A stretch of DNA of 64,000 nucleotides from Kitasatospora acidiphila (GCF_006636205.1 NZ_VIGB01000003.1:868001-932000); one strand, 5' to 3'. Shown: positions 42,081 through 51,887, counted from the first letter of the stretch. The notes: generated from the letters alone by a model not told the origin. Translations and numbers: made by a program.

Positions 42081-43390
42081 GCCGACGCCCCCAGGTGCAG
42101 CAGCCGGACCCGGGTGGTGCGGTGCCGGTCGACGCCCTGCACGGTCAGCTCCCAGCCGGGCAGTCCGGCGGTGTCACCGCGCACCGGGATCCGGCCGAGC
42201 AGGTCGGCGAGCAGACCGGCGAGCGTCTCGTACGGTCCGTGCGGGGCGTGCAGGCCGATCTCCTCCAACTGGTCGAGCCGGGCCCGGCCGTCGGCCAGCC
42301 AGGCCGGGTGCCCGGCGACCGGCGGGATCGCGAGCAGGTCCGGGGTCTCGCCCGGATCGTGCTCGTCGCGCACCTCGCCCACGATCTCCTCGACGATGTC
42401 CTCCAGGGTGGCCACGCCGGCCGTGCCGCCGTACTCGTCGATCACGATGGCCATCGGCTGCCGGTGGCGCAGCTGCTCCAGCAGGCGCTCGGCGGGCAGT
42501 GTCTCGGGGACCAGCAGCGGGGCGCCCGCCAGTTGATCCACCGTCACCTCGGTGCGGCGCTCGGGGCGGACCGCTATGGCGTCCTTGAGGGTGACGGTGC
42601 CGGTGATGTCGTCCAGGCTGTCCCGGTAGACCGGGAAGCGGGAGAAGCCGGTGGCCCTGGTCAGGTTGACCACGTCGGCGGCGGTGGCGTCGTGCCGCAG
42701 CGCCGAGACGTCGACCCGGGGGGTCATCACGCTCTCGGCGGTCAGCTCGCCCAGGCCCAGGGTGCGCACGAAGAGCTGCGCGGCGTCCTCCTCCAGGGCG
42801 CCGGCCCGGGCCGAGTGCTGGGCCAGCACAGCGAGTTCGCCGGGGGTGCGGGCGTGCGCCAGCTCCTCGGCCGGCTCCATCCCGAGCGCTCGCACCAGCC
42901 GGTTGGCGCCGCCGTTGAGGGCGCTGATCAGCGGGCGGCAGGCGGCGCTGAACAGCCGCTGCGGCGCGGCGACCGCGCGGGCCACCTGGAGCGGGCGGGA
43001 GATCGCCCAGTTCTTCGGCACCAGTTCGCCGATCACCATCTGCAGCACGGTGGCCAGCACCATGCCGATCACCGTGGCCGCGCCCCTGGCGACACCGGAG
43101 GGCAGGCCGAGGCCGGTGAGCGGCGGGCCGAGCAGGGTGGAGAGCGCCGGCTCGGCGAGCATGCCGACCACCAGCGAGGTGACGGTGATGCCCAGCTGGG
43201 CGCCGGAGAGTTCGAACGAGAGCGTGTGCAGGGCCTTGCGCAGGCCCTCCGCGCGCCGGTCGCCGGCCTGCGCGGCCCGGTCCACCGCACCGCGGTCCAC
43301 GGTGACGAAGGAGAACTCGGCGGCGACGAAGAGGCCGTTGGCGAGAATCAGCAGGAAGGCGGCTGCCAGCAGCAGCCAGGCGGTGATCAC
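42077..43390 (-). CDS. CNNM/CorC-like membrane protein with DUF21, CBS and CorC domains
   Basis: The 437-residue protein has DUF21 (A-A-E-F-S near 27-31; G-E-L-V-P-K-N near 124-130), a CBS pair (about 215-340, ending in T-L-E-D-I-V-E-E-I-V-G-E), and a C-terminal CorC_HlyC domain (about 355-435). It probably takes part in divalent cation efflux or homeostasis. GTG 43390 is the chosen start. It is the first gene of a coupled pair of paralogues. Confidence 0.9.
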   Translation of the reverse strand: MITAWLLLAAAFLLILANGLFVAAEFSFVTVDRGAVDRAAQAGDRRAEGLRKALHTLSFELSGAQLGITVTSLVVGMLAEPALSTLLGPPLTGLGLPSGVARGAATVIGMVLATVLQMVIGELVPKNWAISRPLQVARAVAAPQRLFSAACRPLISALNGGANRLVRALGMEPAEELAHARTPGELAVLAQHSARAGALEEDAAQLFVRTLGLGELTAESVMTPRVDVSALRHDATAADVVNLTRATGFSRFPVYRDSLDDITGTVTLKDAIAVRPERRTEVTVDQLAGAPLLVPETLPAERLLEQLRHRQPMAIVIDEYGGTAGVATLEDIVEEIVGEVRDEHDPGETPDLLAIPPVAGHPAWLADGRARLDQLEEIGLHAPHGPYETLAGLLADLLGRIPVRGDTAGLPGWELTVQGVDRHRTTRVRLLHLGASA

Positions 43391-43557
43391 AGCGCCGCCC
43401 GCCCGTTGGTCGAAGGGGGCAGGGCGGCGTCGGTACTACCGGACGGATCGTCCATCGCGGGGAGGTGTCACTCCTCAGGTCACGGGTCGGATGGCGCGGG
43501 GCTTTGCCCGAGCTTTACCAGCCTAGCCGATCCCCGCACGCGGGTATGTGGTGGCGG

Positions 43558-44019
43558 TTACGCGTTGGCGGGCTCGGGGGCGGCGCCGCGGGACTCGACC
43601 AGATCGCGCAGCTGGAGCGCGGCCCGCACCGCCTGGTCGCGGCCGCCGCTGGGCTGGATGCCCATGGCGGCCAGCGAGGTGCCGTCGGCCAGGTCCAGGG
43701 TGACCCACGGGTCGCCCTGCTTGAGGTTGACCCGCAGGATCTCGGCCCAGTGCAGGCGGCGCGAGCGGACCAGGTTCACCACCAGCACGCCGTCGGCGTC
43801 GGCGTCCACCCGGGGGCGGGCCAGCATCAGGCCGACCCCGGAGAAGACCAGCCCGAGGAAGACCAGCATGACCCGGTCGTTCAGCTGCCAGCTGGGCGGG
43901 AGGATCAGCGCCATGACCACGAACACCGTCGCCAGCACCCCGCTCGCCGTCAGCAGCACCGCGCGGGTGCGGCGGGGCAGCCAGGTGACGGGCAGGTCGG
44001 GCAGGTCGGTGCTGGTCAT
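43558..44019 (-). CDS. PH-domain membrane protein
   Basis: The 153-residue protein has two membrane segments (about 20-63) and a bacterial PH-like domain with G-V-L-V-V-N-L-V-R-S-R-R-L-H-W-A-E-I (about 77-94) and W-V-T-L-D-L-A-D-G. It is the low-molecular-weight antigen/bPH6 type common beside hisG in actinobacteria. Its start is 53 bases after the hisG stop on the same strand, so co-transcription is likely. Function unknown. Confidence 0.82.
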   Translation of the reverse strand: MTSTDLPDLPVTWLPRRTRAVLLTASGVLATVFVVMALILPPSWQLNDRVMLVFLGLVFSGVGLMLARPRVDADADGVLVVNLVRSRRLHWAEILRVNLKQGDPWVTLDLADGTSLAAMGIQPSGGRDQAVRAALQLRDLVESRGAAPEPANA

Positions 44020-44072
44020 GGCGCTGGTACTCCGGAGGGGAACGGGTCGTCAGAGGGTGCCGGGCCCTCTAC

Positions 44073-44918
44073 CTACAGACGGCAGGCGTGGATGTTGGTC
44101 ACCAGGACGCCGCGGGCGCCGATGGCCCACAGGTCGTCCATGATCCGCTGGGCCTCCTTGCGCAGCACCATGGCCCGGACCGCGACCCAGCCCTCGGTGT
44201 GCAGCGGGGAGACGGTGGGCGACTCCAGGCCCGGGGTCAGGGCGACCGCGTCGGCGACCTTCTCGGCCCTGATGTCGTAGTCCATCAGGACGTAGCGGCG
44301 GGCCACCAGGACGCCCTGCAGTCGGCGCAGGAACTGCTCGACCCCGGCGGCCTCGCCGGCGCCCTTGGGCCGGATCACCACGGCGTCGGAGATCAGGATC
44401 GGCTCGCCGAAGACCTCCAGGCCCGCGTTGCGCAGGCTGGTGCCGGTCTCCACCACGTCGGCGATCACGTCGGCGACGCCCAGCTGGACCGCGGTCTCCA
44501 CCGCGCCGTCCAGCTTGGTGACGGTGGCCTGCACACCGTGCTCGGCGAGGTGCTGGGAGACCAGGCCGGTGTAGGAGGTGGCGATCCGCAGGCCCTGCAG
44601 GCCCTGCACGTCCTTGGGCGAGCCGGCCGGGCCGGCGAACCGGAAGGTCGAGCCGGCGAAGCCGAGCGCGAGCACCTCCTCGGCGTCGGCGCCGGAGTCC
44701 AGCAGCAGGTCACGGCCGGTGATGCCGATGTCGAGCCGGCCGGAGCCGACGTAGACCGCGATGTCACGCGGGCGCAGGAAGAAGAACTCCACCTGGTTCT
44801 CGGGGTCGACCAGGACCAGTTCCTTGGGGTCCTTGCGCTGGCGGTAGCCGGCCTCATGGAGCATCTCCGCCGCGGGACCCGAGAGCGAACCCTTGTTGGG
44901 GAGGGCGATGCGCAGCAT
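44073..44918 (-). CDS. hisG: ATP phosphoribosyltransferase (long form)
   Basis: The 281-residue enzyme catalyses the first step of histidine synthesis, joining ATP and PRPP. It has M-L-R-I-A-L-P-N-K-G-S-L at the start, D-I-G-I-T-G-R-D near 64-71, the PRPP-binding region A-D-V-I-A-D-V-V-E-T-G-T-S-L (about 153-166), and a C-terminal ACT-like domain (about 200-281) for histidine inhibition. AAGGA precedes ATG 44918. hisE lies 57 bases upstream on the same strand. Confidence 0.96.
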   Translation of the reverse strand: MLRIALPNKGSLSGPAAEMLHEAGYRQRKDPKELVLVDPENQVEFFFLRPRDIAVYVGSGRLDIGITGRDLLLDSGADAEEVLALGFAGSTFRFAGPAGSPKDVQGLQGLRIATSYTGLVSQHLAEHGVQATVTKLDGAVETAVQLGVADVIADVVETGTSLRNAGLEVFGEPILISDAVVIRPKGAGEAAGVEQFLRRLQGVLVARRYVLMDYDIRAEKVADAVALTPGLESPTVSPLHTEGWVAVRAMVLRKEAQRIMDDLWAIGARGVLVTNIHACRL

Positions 44919-44975
44919 GAACGGATGTTCCTTCGTTACTAGCCGATACGGGGGCGTGGAGCTGAGGACCGGTGG

Positions 44976-45248
44976 TCAGAGGTAGGCGTAGACGTCGTCG
45001 AGGGTCAGCCCGCGGGCGACCATCATCACCTGGAGGTGGTAGAGCAGCTGGGAGATCTCCTCGGCCGTCTGCTCCTTGGTCTGGAACTCGGCGGCCATCC
45101 AGACCTCGGCCGCCTCCTCGACCACCTTCTTGCCGATGGCATGGACGCCCTGCTGGACGAGCTGCGCGGTACGGGAGGTCTCGGGGTCGCCGGTGGCGGC
45201 CTTCTGCTGGAGCTCGGTGAAGAGCTCCTCGAATGTCTTGGAAGCCAT
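44976..45248 (-). CDS. hisE: Phosphoribosyl-ATP pyrophosphatase
   Basis: The 90-residue all-helical enzyme hydrolyses PR-ATP to PR-AMP, the second histidine step. It carries the MazG-like E-x-x-E motif V-V-E-E-A-A-E-V (about 43-50) and the [10 protein letters not shown] helix. ATG 45248 is preceded by AAGGTGG, which decides it over the longer frame to 45290. It forms a unit with hisG. Confidence 0.95.
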   Translation of the reverse strand: MASKTFEELFTELQQKAATGDPETSRTAQLVQQGVHAIGKKVVEEAAEVWMAAEFQTKEQTAEEISQLLYHLQVMMVARGLTLDDVYAYL

Positions 45249-45321
45249 GATGGGAACCACCTTACGGGGTCCGGGCATCGGCTTGGCCAACGGCTCGACC
45301 TATGGACGGCCCGCTGGATTT

Positions 45322-45354
45322 CCCGGGGCCGGCTGTCCGGAGTCCGGCCCCGGG
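45322..45354 (-). terminator. Terminator of the rib operon
   Basis: Perfect 11-base arms (45322-45332 and 45344-45354) with an 11-base loop lie 10 bases after the ribH stop on the minus strand. They separate the rib operon from hisE. Confidence 0.82.
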
Positions 45355-45364
45355 CGGCAGGGTG

Positions 45365-45841
45365 TCAGGCCGCCAGCGCGCGAAGCGTGACGGCGGTGGC
45401 GACGGCGGCACTGACCGCCTCGTGGCCCTTGTCCTCGGCGGAGCCGGGCAGGCCCGCGCGGTCGATCGCCTGCTCCTCGTTGTCGCAGGTGAGCACGCCG
45501 AAGCCGACCGGCACGCCGGTGCGCACGCTGACCTCGGTGAGGCCGGCGGTGGCCGCCTGGCAGACGTAGTCGAAGTGCGGGGTGCCGCCGCGGATGACGA
45601 CCCCGAGGGCCACCACCGCGTCATAGCCGAGCTCCGCCAACCGCTGGGCGGCGACCGGCAGTTCGAAGGTTCCGGGGACTCGCACCACGGTCGGCTCGGC
45701 GATCCCGAGCTCCTTGAGGGCGCGCTCGGCGCCGTTCAGCAGGCCGTCCATCACCTGGGTGTGCCACTGGGCCGCGACCACCGCGACCCGCAGGTCGGCG
45801 GCGTTCTCGACGGTCAGTACGGGGGCTCCGTGACCAGCCAC
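45365..45841 (-). CDS. ribH: 6,7-dimethyl-8-ribityllumazine synthase
   Basis: The 158-residue enzyme condenses the butanone phosphate made by RibB with the pyrimidine precursor. It has V-A-A-Q-W-H (about 22-27), V-P-G-T-F-E-L-P (about 55-62), [16 protein letters not shown] (about 77-92), and the late P-V-G-F-G-V-L-T. Family members form 60-mer or pentamer shells. GTG 45841 follows AGGAG. It is the last gene of the riboflavin operon. Confidence 0.96.
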   Translation of the reverse strand: MAGHGAPVLTVENAADLRVAVVAAQWHTQVMDGLLNGAERALKELGIAEPTVVRVPGTFELPVAAQRLAELGYDAVVALGVVIRGGTPHFDYVCQAATAGLTEVSVRTGVPVGFGVLTCDNEEQAIDRAGLPGSAEDKGHEAVSAAVATAVTLRALAA

Positions 45842-45889
45842 AATCGTTCTCCTAAGGTTCGTGCGGGGTTCAGTCGACGGCGGACGGCT

Positions 45890-47146
45890 TCAGCCGACCA
45901 GCCACGGCAGGTCGTGGCCCATCCGGTCGCGCTTGGTGAGCAGGTAGGCCAGGTTGTGCCGACCCGCCTGCACCGGTATCGGCGCCCGGTCCTTGACCTT
46001 GAGTCCGTGGTCCAGCAGCGCGGTCTGCTTGTCCGGGTTGTTGGTGAGCAGGGTGAGCGAGCGCACCCCGAGGTCGGTGAGCATCTGGGCGCCGAGGCTG
46101 TAGTCGCGGGCGTCGGCGGGCAGGCCGAGCTCCAGGTTGGCGTCCACGGTGTCCCGGCCCTGCTCCTGCAGCTGGTAGGCGCGCAGCTTGTGGCCCAGGC
46201 CGATGCCGCGCCCCTCGTGGCCGCGCAGGTAGAGCACCACGCCACGGCCGGCCTCGGCGACCCTGGCCAGCGAGGCCTCCAGCTGCGGGCCGCAGTCGCA
46301 GCGCAGCGAGCCGAAGACGTCTCCGGTCAGGCACTCGGAGTGGACCCGGACCAGCACGTCCTCGCCGTCCGGCAGCCGCCCGTCGGCGTCCAGGCCGCCG
46401 GCGACCAGGGCGATGTGCTCGGTGCCGTCCATGGTGCCGCGGTAGCCGACCGCGGTGAATTCGCCGTGCACGGTGGGCAGGGCGGTCACGGCGACCCGCT
46501 CGACCTGGGACTCGGTGCGGCGGCGGTAGGCGATCAGGTCCTCGATGGAGATGATCGACAGGCCGTGCTCGCGGGCGAAGGCCACCAGTTCGGGCAGTCG
46601 GGCCATGGTGCCGTCGTCGTTGACCACCTCGCAGATGGCGGCCGCCGGGGGCAGCCCGGCCAGCCGGGCCAGGTCCACGCCGGCCTCGGTGTGGCCGGGC
46701 CGGGCCAGCACCCCGCCGTCCACCGCGCGCAGCGGGAAGACGTGGCCGGGGCGGGTGAAGTCGCGGGCGGTGGAGGCCGGTTCACCGAGCAGGCGGATGG
46801 TCAGCGCCCGGTCCACCGCGGAGATCCCGGTGGCCTCCACCTCGCGGGCGTCCACCGAGACGGTGTAGGCGGTGCCCTTGCGGTCCTCGTTGACCCGGGT
46901 CATCGGAGGCAGGCCGAGCCGGTCGGCGTCCGTCTGGGTGACGGGGACGCAGATCACTCCGGAGGTGTAGCGGATGGTGAAGGCGAGCAGCTCCGGGGTG
47001 GCGGCGGTGGCGGCGAAGATCAGGTCGCCCTCGTTCTCCCGGTCCTCGTCGTCCACCACGATCACGGCGCGGCCGGCCGCGATGTCGGCGATGGCCCGCT
47101 CCACCGGGTCGAGGGTCAGGTCGAGGTCGTGCGCGTGGGCGTTCAT
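45890..47146 (-). CDS. ribA: Bifunctional DHBP synthase / GTP cyclohydrolase II
   Basis: The 418-residue RibBA fusion has an N-terminal RibB domain ([10 protein letters not shown] near 31-40; H-T-E-A-G-V near 149-154) that makes 3,4-dihydroxybutanone phosphate. The C-terminal RibA domain has the zinc site [14 protein letters not shown] (about 272-285) and G-R-G-I-G-L. ATG 47146 overlaps the pnuX-like stop by four bases and has GGGAG upstream. It feeds both branches of riboflavin synthesis. Confidence 0.95.
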   Translation of the reverse strand: MNAHAHDLDLTLDPVERAIADIAAGRAVIVVDDEDRENEGDLIFAATAATPELLAFTIRYTSGVICVPVTQTDADRLGLPPMTRVNEDRKGTAYTVSVDAREVEATGISAVDRALTIRLLGEPASTARDFTRPGHVFPLRAVDGGVLARPGHTEAGVDLARLAGLPPAAAICEVVNDDGTMARLPELVAFAREHGLSIISIEDLIAYRRRTESQVERVAVTALPTVHGEFTAVGYRGTMDGTEHIALVAGGLDADGRLPDGEDVLVRVHSECLTGDVFGSLRCDCGPQLEASLARVAEAGRGVVLYLRGHEGRGIGLGHKLRAYQLQEQGRDTVDANLELGLPADARDYSLGAQMLTDLGVRSLTLLTNNPDKQTALLDHGLKVKDRAPIPVQAGRHNLAYLLTKRDRMGHDLPWLVG

Positions 47147-47781
47147 GCCGGGACTCCCTGCAGGGTGGGGGCGGGCTGCGGCAGCCGGGTGCGCAGCCAC
47201 CAGGAGCGCAGGCCCAGCATCACCAGGACGAAGTAGACGAGGTAGACCAGGCCGGAGAAGGGCAGGCCGCTGGAGAAGGCGAGCGGGACGCCGACCACGT
47301 CGACCGCTATCCAGGCGAACCAGAACTCCACCCAGCCGCGGGCCTGGGCGACCATCGCCGCCAGCGTGCCGGTGAAGATGTAGGCGTCCGCCCACGGGGA
47401 CCAGGAGAGGTTCCAGTGCTGGAACACCAGCGCCACCGCGACGGTGGCCACGGCGGTGCCGGCGACCAGCAGGGCGCGTTCGGTCCAGGTCGCGAACCGG
47501 ATCCGGATGTCGCCGTCCTGGCTGCGGCCGCGCTGCCACTGGTACCAGCCCCAGATCGAGGTGGCGATCACGACCAGCTGCTTGCCCACCCCGCCGGACA
47601 GGTGCGCGGAGAGGTTGGCGCTGATCAGCACCAGGCCGGAGAGCAGCTGCACCGGCCAGCTCAGCACCGAGCGGCGCCAGCCGTAGGCCAGCCCGACCAG
47701 GCCGAGCGTGTTGCCGACCACGTCGTTCCACTTGAAGTGCTCGCCGAACAGGGTGAAGGCGACGGTGTTGAGCGAGTTCAC
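47143..47781 (-). CDS. PnuC-family transporter in the rib operon (PnuX-like, probable riboflavin uptake)
   Basis: The 212-residue membrane protein has about seven hydrophobic segments and the PnuC-family W-G-W-Y-Q-W core (about 77-82). PnuC proteins carry nicotinamide riboside, but the branch encoded behind FMN riboswitches in actinobacteria (PnuX) takes up riboflavin. Location between ribE and ribA, with start and stop overlaps on both sides, supports a riboflavin role. Substrate is inferred from context. Confidence 0.82.
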   Translation of the reverse strand: MNSLNTVAFTLFGEHFKWNDVVGNTLGLVGLAYGWRRSVLSWPVQLLSGLVLISANLSAHLSGGVGKQLVVIATSIWGWYQWQRGRSQDGDIRIRFATWTERALLVAGTAVATVAVALVFQHWNLSWSPWADAYIFTGTLAAMVAQARGWVEFWFAWIAVDVVGVPLAFSSGLPFSGLVYLVYFVLVMLGLRSWWLRTRLPQPAPTLQGVPA

Positions 47782-48425
47782 GACGCGTCCCCCAGCGCGC
47801 GGGAGGCGAGCAGCCGCTCGACGTACTTGGCGAGGACGTCCACCTCGAGGTTGACCGGCTCGCCGACGGCCCTGGCACCCAGCGTGGTCAGCGCCAGGGT
47901 GGCGGGGATCAGGCTCACCGTGAACCAGTCGTCGCCCGCCTCGACCACGGTCAGGCTGATGCCGTCCACCGTGATCGAGCCCTTGTCCACCAGGTAGCGG
48001 GCGATGCTCTGCGGCAGCGAGAAGCGCAGCACCTCCCAGCGGGGCTTGCCGCTCGCGTCCAGCTCGCCCGGGGAGCGGTCCAGCAGGGTGCCGGTGGCGT
48101 CCACATGGCCCTGGACGAGGTGGCCGCCGAGCCGGGCGCCGAGCGCCATGGCGCGCTCCAGGTTCACCCGGGAGCCGGGGACGAGCGCCCCCAGGCTGGT
48201 GCGGTGCAGCGTCTCGGCCATCACGTCGGCACTGAACTCGCCGCTGCCGTCAGCCAGTTGTTCGGGGGTGTCGACCACGGTCAGGCAGACGCCGTTGACC
48301 GCGATGGAGTCGCCGTGCCGGGCCCCCTCGATCACCTGGGGACCGCGCAGGCGGATGCGCGAGGAATCTCCGTACTCCTCGATGGAGACGACCTCGCCGA
48401 GCTCTTCGATGATGCCGGTGAACAC
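47778..48425 (-). CDS. ribE: Riboflavin synthase, alpha subunit
   Basis: The 215-residue enzyme converts two lumazine molecules to riboflavin and the pyrimidine. It has two homologous barrels: [10 protein letters not shown] at the start, [11 protein letters not shown] (about 40-50), and [11 protein letters not shown] (about 141-151). GTG 48425 has AGGAG upstream, right after a CGCGCT/AGCGCG hairpin that may affect access. It is the first gene under the FMN riboswitch. Confidence 0.96.
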   Translation of the reverse strand: MFTGIIEELGEVVSIEEYGDSSRIRLRGPQVIEGARHGDSIAVNGVCLTVVDTPEQLADGSGEFSADVMAETLHRTSLGALVPGSRVNLERAMALGARLGGHLVQGHVDATGTLLDRSPGELDASGKPRWEVLRFSLPQSIARYLVDKGSITVDGISLTVVEAGDDWFTVSLIPATLALTTLGARAVGEPVNLEVDVLAKYVERLLASRALGDAS

Positions 48426-48603
48426 CCGGGTTCTCCTCGCGCTTTGAGCGCGGACTCCGGGGCGGCAGACATTGGGAAGCCGACTACGGGCCCGTCAAGC
48501 AGCGATACTCAAGGGACGACGGGTAGGCAGAGCCCTACCGCCGAACCGGACGCGGCTCCCCGGGAGGAGGCCGCGGTATCGCCGTGACAAAACCCGTCGC
48601 GCA
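48426..48603 (-). other. Expression platform between the FMN riboswitch and ribE
   Basis: This untranslated leader contains GGTAGG/CCTACC arms near 48521-48538. Just before the ribE ribosome binding site it has a CGCGCT-CAA-AGCGCG hairpin (minus strand, about 48436-48450). No T-run terminator is seen, so control of translation is more likely than attenuation. Confidence 0.5.
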
Positions 48604-48723
48604 CGCCTCCCATCCGGACTTTAACCGTCGGTCCAGGAGTTTCACCTGGTCAACCGGCCGCTGGCTGCGGACGGGTCGCGGACTGTAACCGCCGGTTCGG
48701 AGTTTCACCGACCCCGGAGTGCG
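48604..48723 (-). promoter_or_regulatory. FMN riboswitch (RFN element)
   Basis: Read on the minus strand, the region opens with CACTCCGGGGTCGGTGAAAC and contains GGCGGTTACAGTC. After a variable stem it shows CAGGTGAAACTCCTG, GACGGTTAAAGTCC and GGATGGGAGG. These are the hallmark conserved blocks of the RFN aptamer in the right order. FMN binding would lower expression of ribE-pnuX-ribA-ribH. Confidence 0.96.
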
Positions 48724-48865
48724 CTGAACGTCACTGCTTACTGCATTGCGGTCATTGTGCCATGATCCGCAACCGGCACGGGAGGGGGTGCGACTGTGCT
48801 CTCTTTCACGCCGGGGGCGGGAATGTCCGCGCCTGCGCGGGGGGCGCGGGAGGCCAGAGCACGAG

Positions 48866-48967
48866 GCGCGGGACGGCGCGAGGCCACGGGACGGTGTGAG
48901 GGCGCGGGACGGCGTGAGGGCGCGGGACGGCGCGAGGCCACGGGACGGTGTGAGGGCGCGGGACGAC
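48866..48967. repeat. 18-base minisatellite at the 3' end of an FAD monooxygenase gene
   Basis: Five full units of 18 bases plus a partial one run from 48866, in the order A-B-C-A-B. A is GCGCGGGACGGCGCGAGG, B is CCACGGGACGGTGTGAGG, and C differs from A at one base. Both copies of A are identical, and so are both copies of B, indicating a 54-base duplication. The array ends at the stop codon region of the monooxygenase (48974). Confidence 0.92.
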
Positions 48968-48973
48968 TGACTG

Positions 48974-50518
48974 TCAGGTCCTGCGGAACCAACGGCCGAG
49001 GTATGCGGCGACCTCCTCCGGGTGGCGGGCGGTCAGCGCGATGTGGCGGTCGGGGCGGAGCAGCAGCAGCGCGCCCGGCGGCAGCAGGCGCTCCTCCCCC
49101 GGGGCGGGCTCGACGGCGCGCACCTCGATCGGCAGCGGGTAGCGGGCCAGCAGGCGGGCCAGGTGCGGATCGCCGAGCGCCGAGCCGGACACCCGCAGCA
49201 GGGTCCAGTGCCGGTAGTCGAGCAGCTCGTGCAGCGGCCGCCAGTGGCCCTCGGTCCAGACCGGCAGGTCCGGTATCCGGTCCCCGGCCCGTTCCCCCAC
49301 TGACAGGGCGCTCTCCCGGTGGTGCATGTCGAGGTCGCTCAGTCGGCTGCGGATCCGATCGGTGGCCCGCCGGCTACGCAGCAGACGCGGACCGAGCAGC
49401 CGCATGGAGAGCAGGGTGAGAGCGGTGCCGGGCAGTTCCATCCGGTCCCGGGCGGTCTTCCGCATCACCCGGAGCGCGGTCAGCCGCTGCTCGCTTGAGT
49501 AGGTGTCCAGCAACTCCGGTTCGGACCAACCGAGTTGCACGCTGGCCAGCTTCCAGGCCAGGTTGTGCGCGCCGCGCAGCGCGGTGTTGAGGCCGTGCGC
49601 GGCCACCGGCGCCCAGACGTGGGCACTGTCGCCGGCGAGCAGTCCCCGCCCGGAGCGCAGGGTGCGGGTGAACCGATCCTGGAACCTGGCCCGGTTGGTC
49701 CAGAGCGGGTCGGTGGCGGAGAGCTTCACGCTGGGGTCGTGCGCCGCCCTGGCGAGGAACGCGCTCATCTCGTCCAGGCTGGGCGGGGTGAGTTCGCGCT
49801 GGTCCGGGTCTGCGGTGAAGCCGTAGAAGCGGTAGCCGCCGCCGGGTCGGGGCGCAGCACCGGCCGAGATGCCGTGCGACAGGAACATGTAGGTGTGCCC
49901 GGGGCGGGCCGGGTACGACCAGTCGGCGATCGCATTGAACTGCACCACCTGCAGGTTCTCCCGCGGCCCGCCCTCGAAGGGCAGCCCGAGCGCCTTGCGG
50001 ACCGTACTGTGCGCGCCCTCGCAGCCGACCACCCAGGCGCATCGCAGGGTGCGCTGCCGCCCGTCCGGCCCGCGGACGTCGACCTCGGCGGCGCCGGCTC
50101 CGACGCGGACCGCCACCGCCTCGCTGGACCACTCGACCTTGCCGCCGACCTCCAGCAGCCGCTCACCCAGCAGCCGTTCCATGGCGTCCTGCTCGATGCA
50201 GAGCGGATGCGGGAACCGGGTGCCGGGGGCGGCCATCGCGACCTCGCCGAGTGAGCGGCCCGCCACCACCAGCTCGGAGGTGCGCAGCGCCACGCCGTTG
50301 GCCAGGAACCGCTCGGCGCAGCCGAGATCGTCCAGCACCTCCAGCGCCCGCTGCCAGACCACCCCGGCCCGAGCCTGCCGCTTGCCGCTGTCCGCCTTCT
50401 CCAGCACCGCGACCTCCAGGCCGTACTGCCGCAGCCCGATCGCCAGGGCCAGACCGGTGGGCCCGGCGCCGACCACCACCACGTCGACCATGGCGGGTGG
50501 CTCCTCCTCTGACGTCAT
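48974..50518 (-). CDS. FAD-dependent aromatic-type monooxygenase
   Basis: The 514-residue flavoprotein belongs to the group A hydroxylase family (PheA/TetX/polyketide hydroxylase-like). It has a Rossmann motif V-V-V-G-A-G-P-T-G-L-A (about 14-24), the second FAD motif R-G-L-L-A-G-D-S-A-H-V (about 293-303), and a C-terminal thioredoxin-like extension (about 390-514). It would hydroxylate an aromatic or polyketide-like substrate with NAD(P)H and O2. ATG 50518 lies one base after the P450 stop, and the ribosome binding site GGAGG overlaps the end of the P450 gene, so they are coupled. Confidence 0.88.
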   Translation of the reverse strand: MTSEEEPPAMVDVVVVGAGPTGLALAIGLRQYGLEVAVLEKADSGKRQARAGVVWQRALEVLDDLGCAERFLANGVALRTSELVVAGRSLGEVAMAAPGTRFPHPLCIEQDAMERLLGERLLEVGGKVEWSSEAVAVRVGAGAAEVDVRGPDGRQRTLRCAWVVGCEGAHSTVRKALGLPFEGGPRENLQVVQFNAIADWSYPARPGHTYMFLSHGISAGAAPRPGGGYRFYGFTADPDQRELTPPSLDEMSAFLARAAHDPSVKLSATDPLWTNRARFQDRFTRTLRSGRGLLAGDSAHVWAPVAAHGLNTALRGAHNLAWKLASVQLGWSEPELLDTYSSEQRLTALRVMRKTARDRMELPGTALTLLSMRLLGPRLLRSRRATDRIRSRLSDLDMHHRESALSVGERAGDRIPDLPVWTEGHWRPLHELLDYRHWTLLRVSGSALGDPHLARLLARYPLPIEVRAVEPAPGEERLLPPGALLLLRPDRHIALTARHPEEVAAYLGRWFRRT

Positions 50519-50519
50519 G

Positions 50520-51713
50520 TCAGCCTCCTTGGACCAGCAGCTGGGACGGGCCATGGAAGACCAAGTCCTGGGTGTAGCGCACCGGTTCGGCCGCTTGCTC
50601 GGCAACTGCCAAGTGGGGGAACCTGGTGAGCAGCATGGTGAGCCCGATCTCCGCCTCGGCCCGGGCCAGCGGCGCGCCCACGCAGTAGTGGATGCCGGTT
50701 CCGAAGCCGCAGTGGCGGTGGGTGTCGCGGCTCAGGTCGAGCCGGTCCGGCTGCCGGAACCGGGCAGGGTCGCGGTTGGCGGAGCCGAGCACCAGCACCA
50801 CCTTGCTGCCGGCCGGCACGATGCGGTCGCCGAACCGGTCGTCCTGCCGCGCCAGGCGGCTGATCATCTGGACGGGCGCGTCATAGCGGATCAGCTCGTC
50901 GACGGCGGCCGCGGCGAGCAGCGGGCCCGAGCGGAGGGCGGCCAGTTGGTCGGGGTGGGCGAGCAGCGCGAGCAGGCCCTTGGCCAGCAGATTGGTGGTG
51001 GTCTCATGGCCGGCCGTCAGCAGATGGATACAGGTGCCGACCAGGGTGTCCTCGGACAACGCGGAGCCGTGTCGGAGCATCAGCCCGATCAGGTCGTCGC
51101 GCTCCCAGCGGCCGGGGCGGCGCAGTTCGGCCCGGAAGTAGGCGTCCAGCTCGCCGGCGGCCGCCTCGGCCAACTGGAAGGCACCGGCCCGGCGGCCGGT
51201 GCGTGCGCTGGTGGCCAGCTCCAGGTCCAGGGCCTGGGCGCGGAACCAGGCGCGATCGTGCTCCGGCACACCGAGCAGTTCGCTGATCACCAGCACCGGG
51301 AGCGGCGCGGCGAATCGCTCGACCAGGTCGGCCACGCCGTGCGCGGCCAGTTCGTCGGCCAGGCCGTCGGTCAGCCGGGCGGTGATCCGGCGGATCCGCG
51401 GCCGCAGCGCCTGCACCACCCGCGGCGTGAAGCTGCGGGCCACCAGGGCCCGCACCCGGGTGTGTTCGGGCGGGTCCATGAAGACCATCCAGTTGGCCAC
51501 GGTGCGTTGCAGGTGCGGGCAACCCGACGGGAACCGGGCCGGCGCGGGGCCGCGGCAGTAGTCCCGGCGGCCGGAGAGCACCTGGGCGACGGCCGCGTGC
51601 CCGAACAGGTACCAACTGCCGTCGTCGGCCAGGTGGACCGGGTCGCTCTCGCGGTAGCGGCGGTAGAGCGGGTAGGGGTCGGGCAGGTGAACTTCGGCCG
51701 GGCGGAAGCTCAT
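50520..51713 (-). CDS. Cytochrome P450
   Basis: The 397-residue soluble P450 has the I-helix oxygen motif A-G-H-E-T-T-T (about 232-238), E-L-I-R of the K helix (about 272-275), and the haem loop F-G-T-G-I-H-Y-C-V-G (about 337-346), whose Cys binds iron. It would carry out hydroxylation or a related oxidation of a small molecule. ATG 51713 has GAGGTGG upstream. It is followed directly by the coupled FAD monooxygenase and preceded by a 47-base repeat array. Confidence 0.93.
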   Translation of the reverse strand: MSFRPAEVHLPDPYPLYRRYRESDPVHLADDGSWYLFGHAAVAQVLSGRRDYCRGPAPARFPSGCPHLQRTVANWMVFMDPPEHTRVRALVARSFTPRVVQALRPRIRRITARLTDGLADELAAHGVADLVERFAAPLPVLVISELLGVPEHDRAWFRAQALDLELATSARTGRRAGAFQLAEAAAGELDAYFRAELRRPGRWERDDLIGLMLRHGSALSEDTLVGTCIHLLTAGHETTTNLLAKGLLALLAHPDQLAALRSGPLLAAAAVDELIRYDAPVQMISRLARQDDRFGDRIVPAGSKVVLVLGSANRDPARFRQPDRLDLSRDTHRHCGFGTGIHYCVGAPLARAEAEIGLTMLLTRFPHLAVAEQAAEPVRYTQDLVFHGPSQLLVQGG

Positions 51714-51748
51714 TGGTCCACCTCGCAACGCTCGGAGCGGCGTTTGGT

Positions 51749-51887
51749 CATCGGCCACCGCCCGCTATGGCGCGGCGCACGGCAGGTCGGAGCGTCGTAG
51801 GCCCACCCGCAACGGCGCGGCCTATCGCACGTCGGAGCGTCATCGGCCACCACCCGCAACGGCGCGGCCGATGGCAGGTCGGAGCGT
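51749..51887. repeat. Tandem repeat of about 47 bases between two oxygenase genes
   Basis: Units at 51749-51795 (47), 51796-51840 (45) and 51841-51887 (47) share AGGCCCACC/CGGCCACC-CCCGCAACGG and CGGAGCGT ends. The last base of the third unit is already in the stop codon of the downstream-oriented monooxygenase gene, and a further degenerate start (CATCGGGCACC) reaches into its coding end. Confidence 0.88.
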
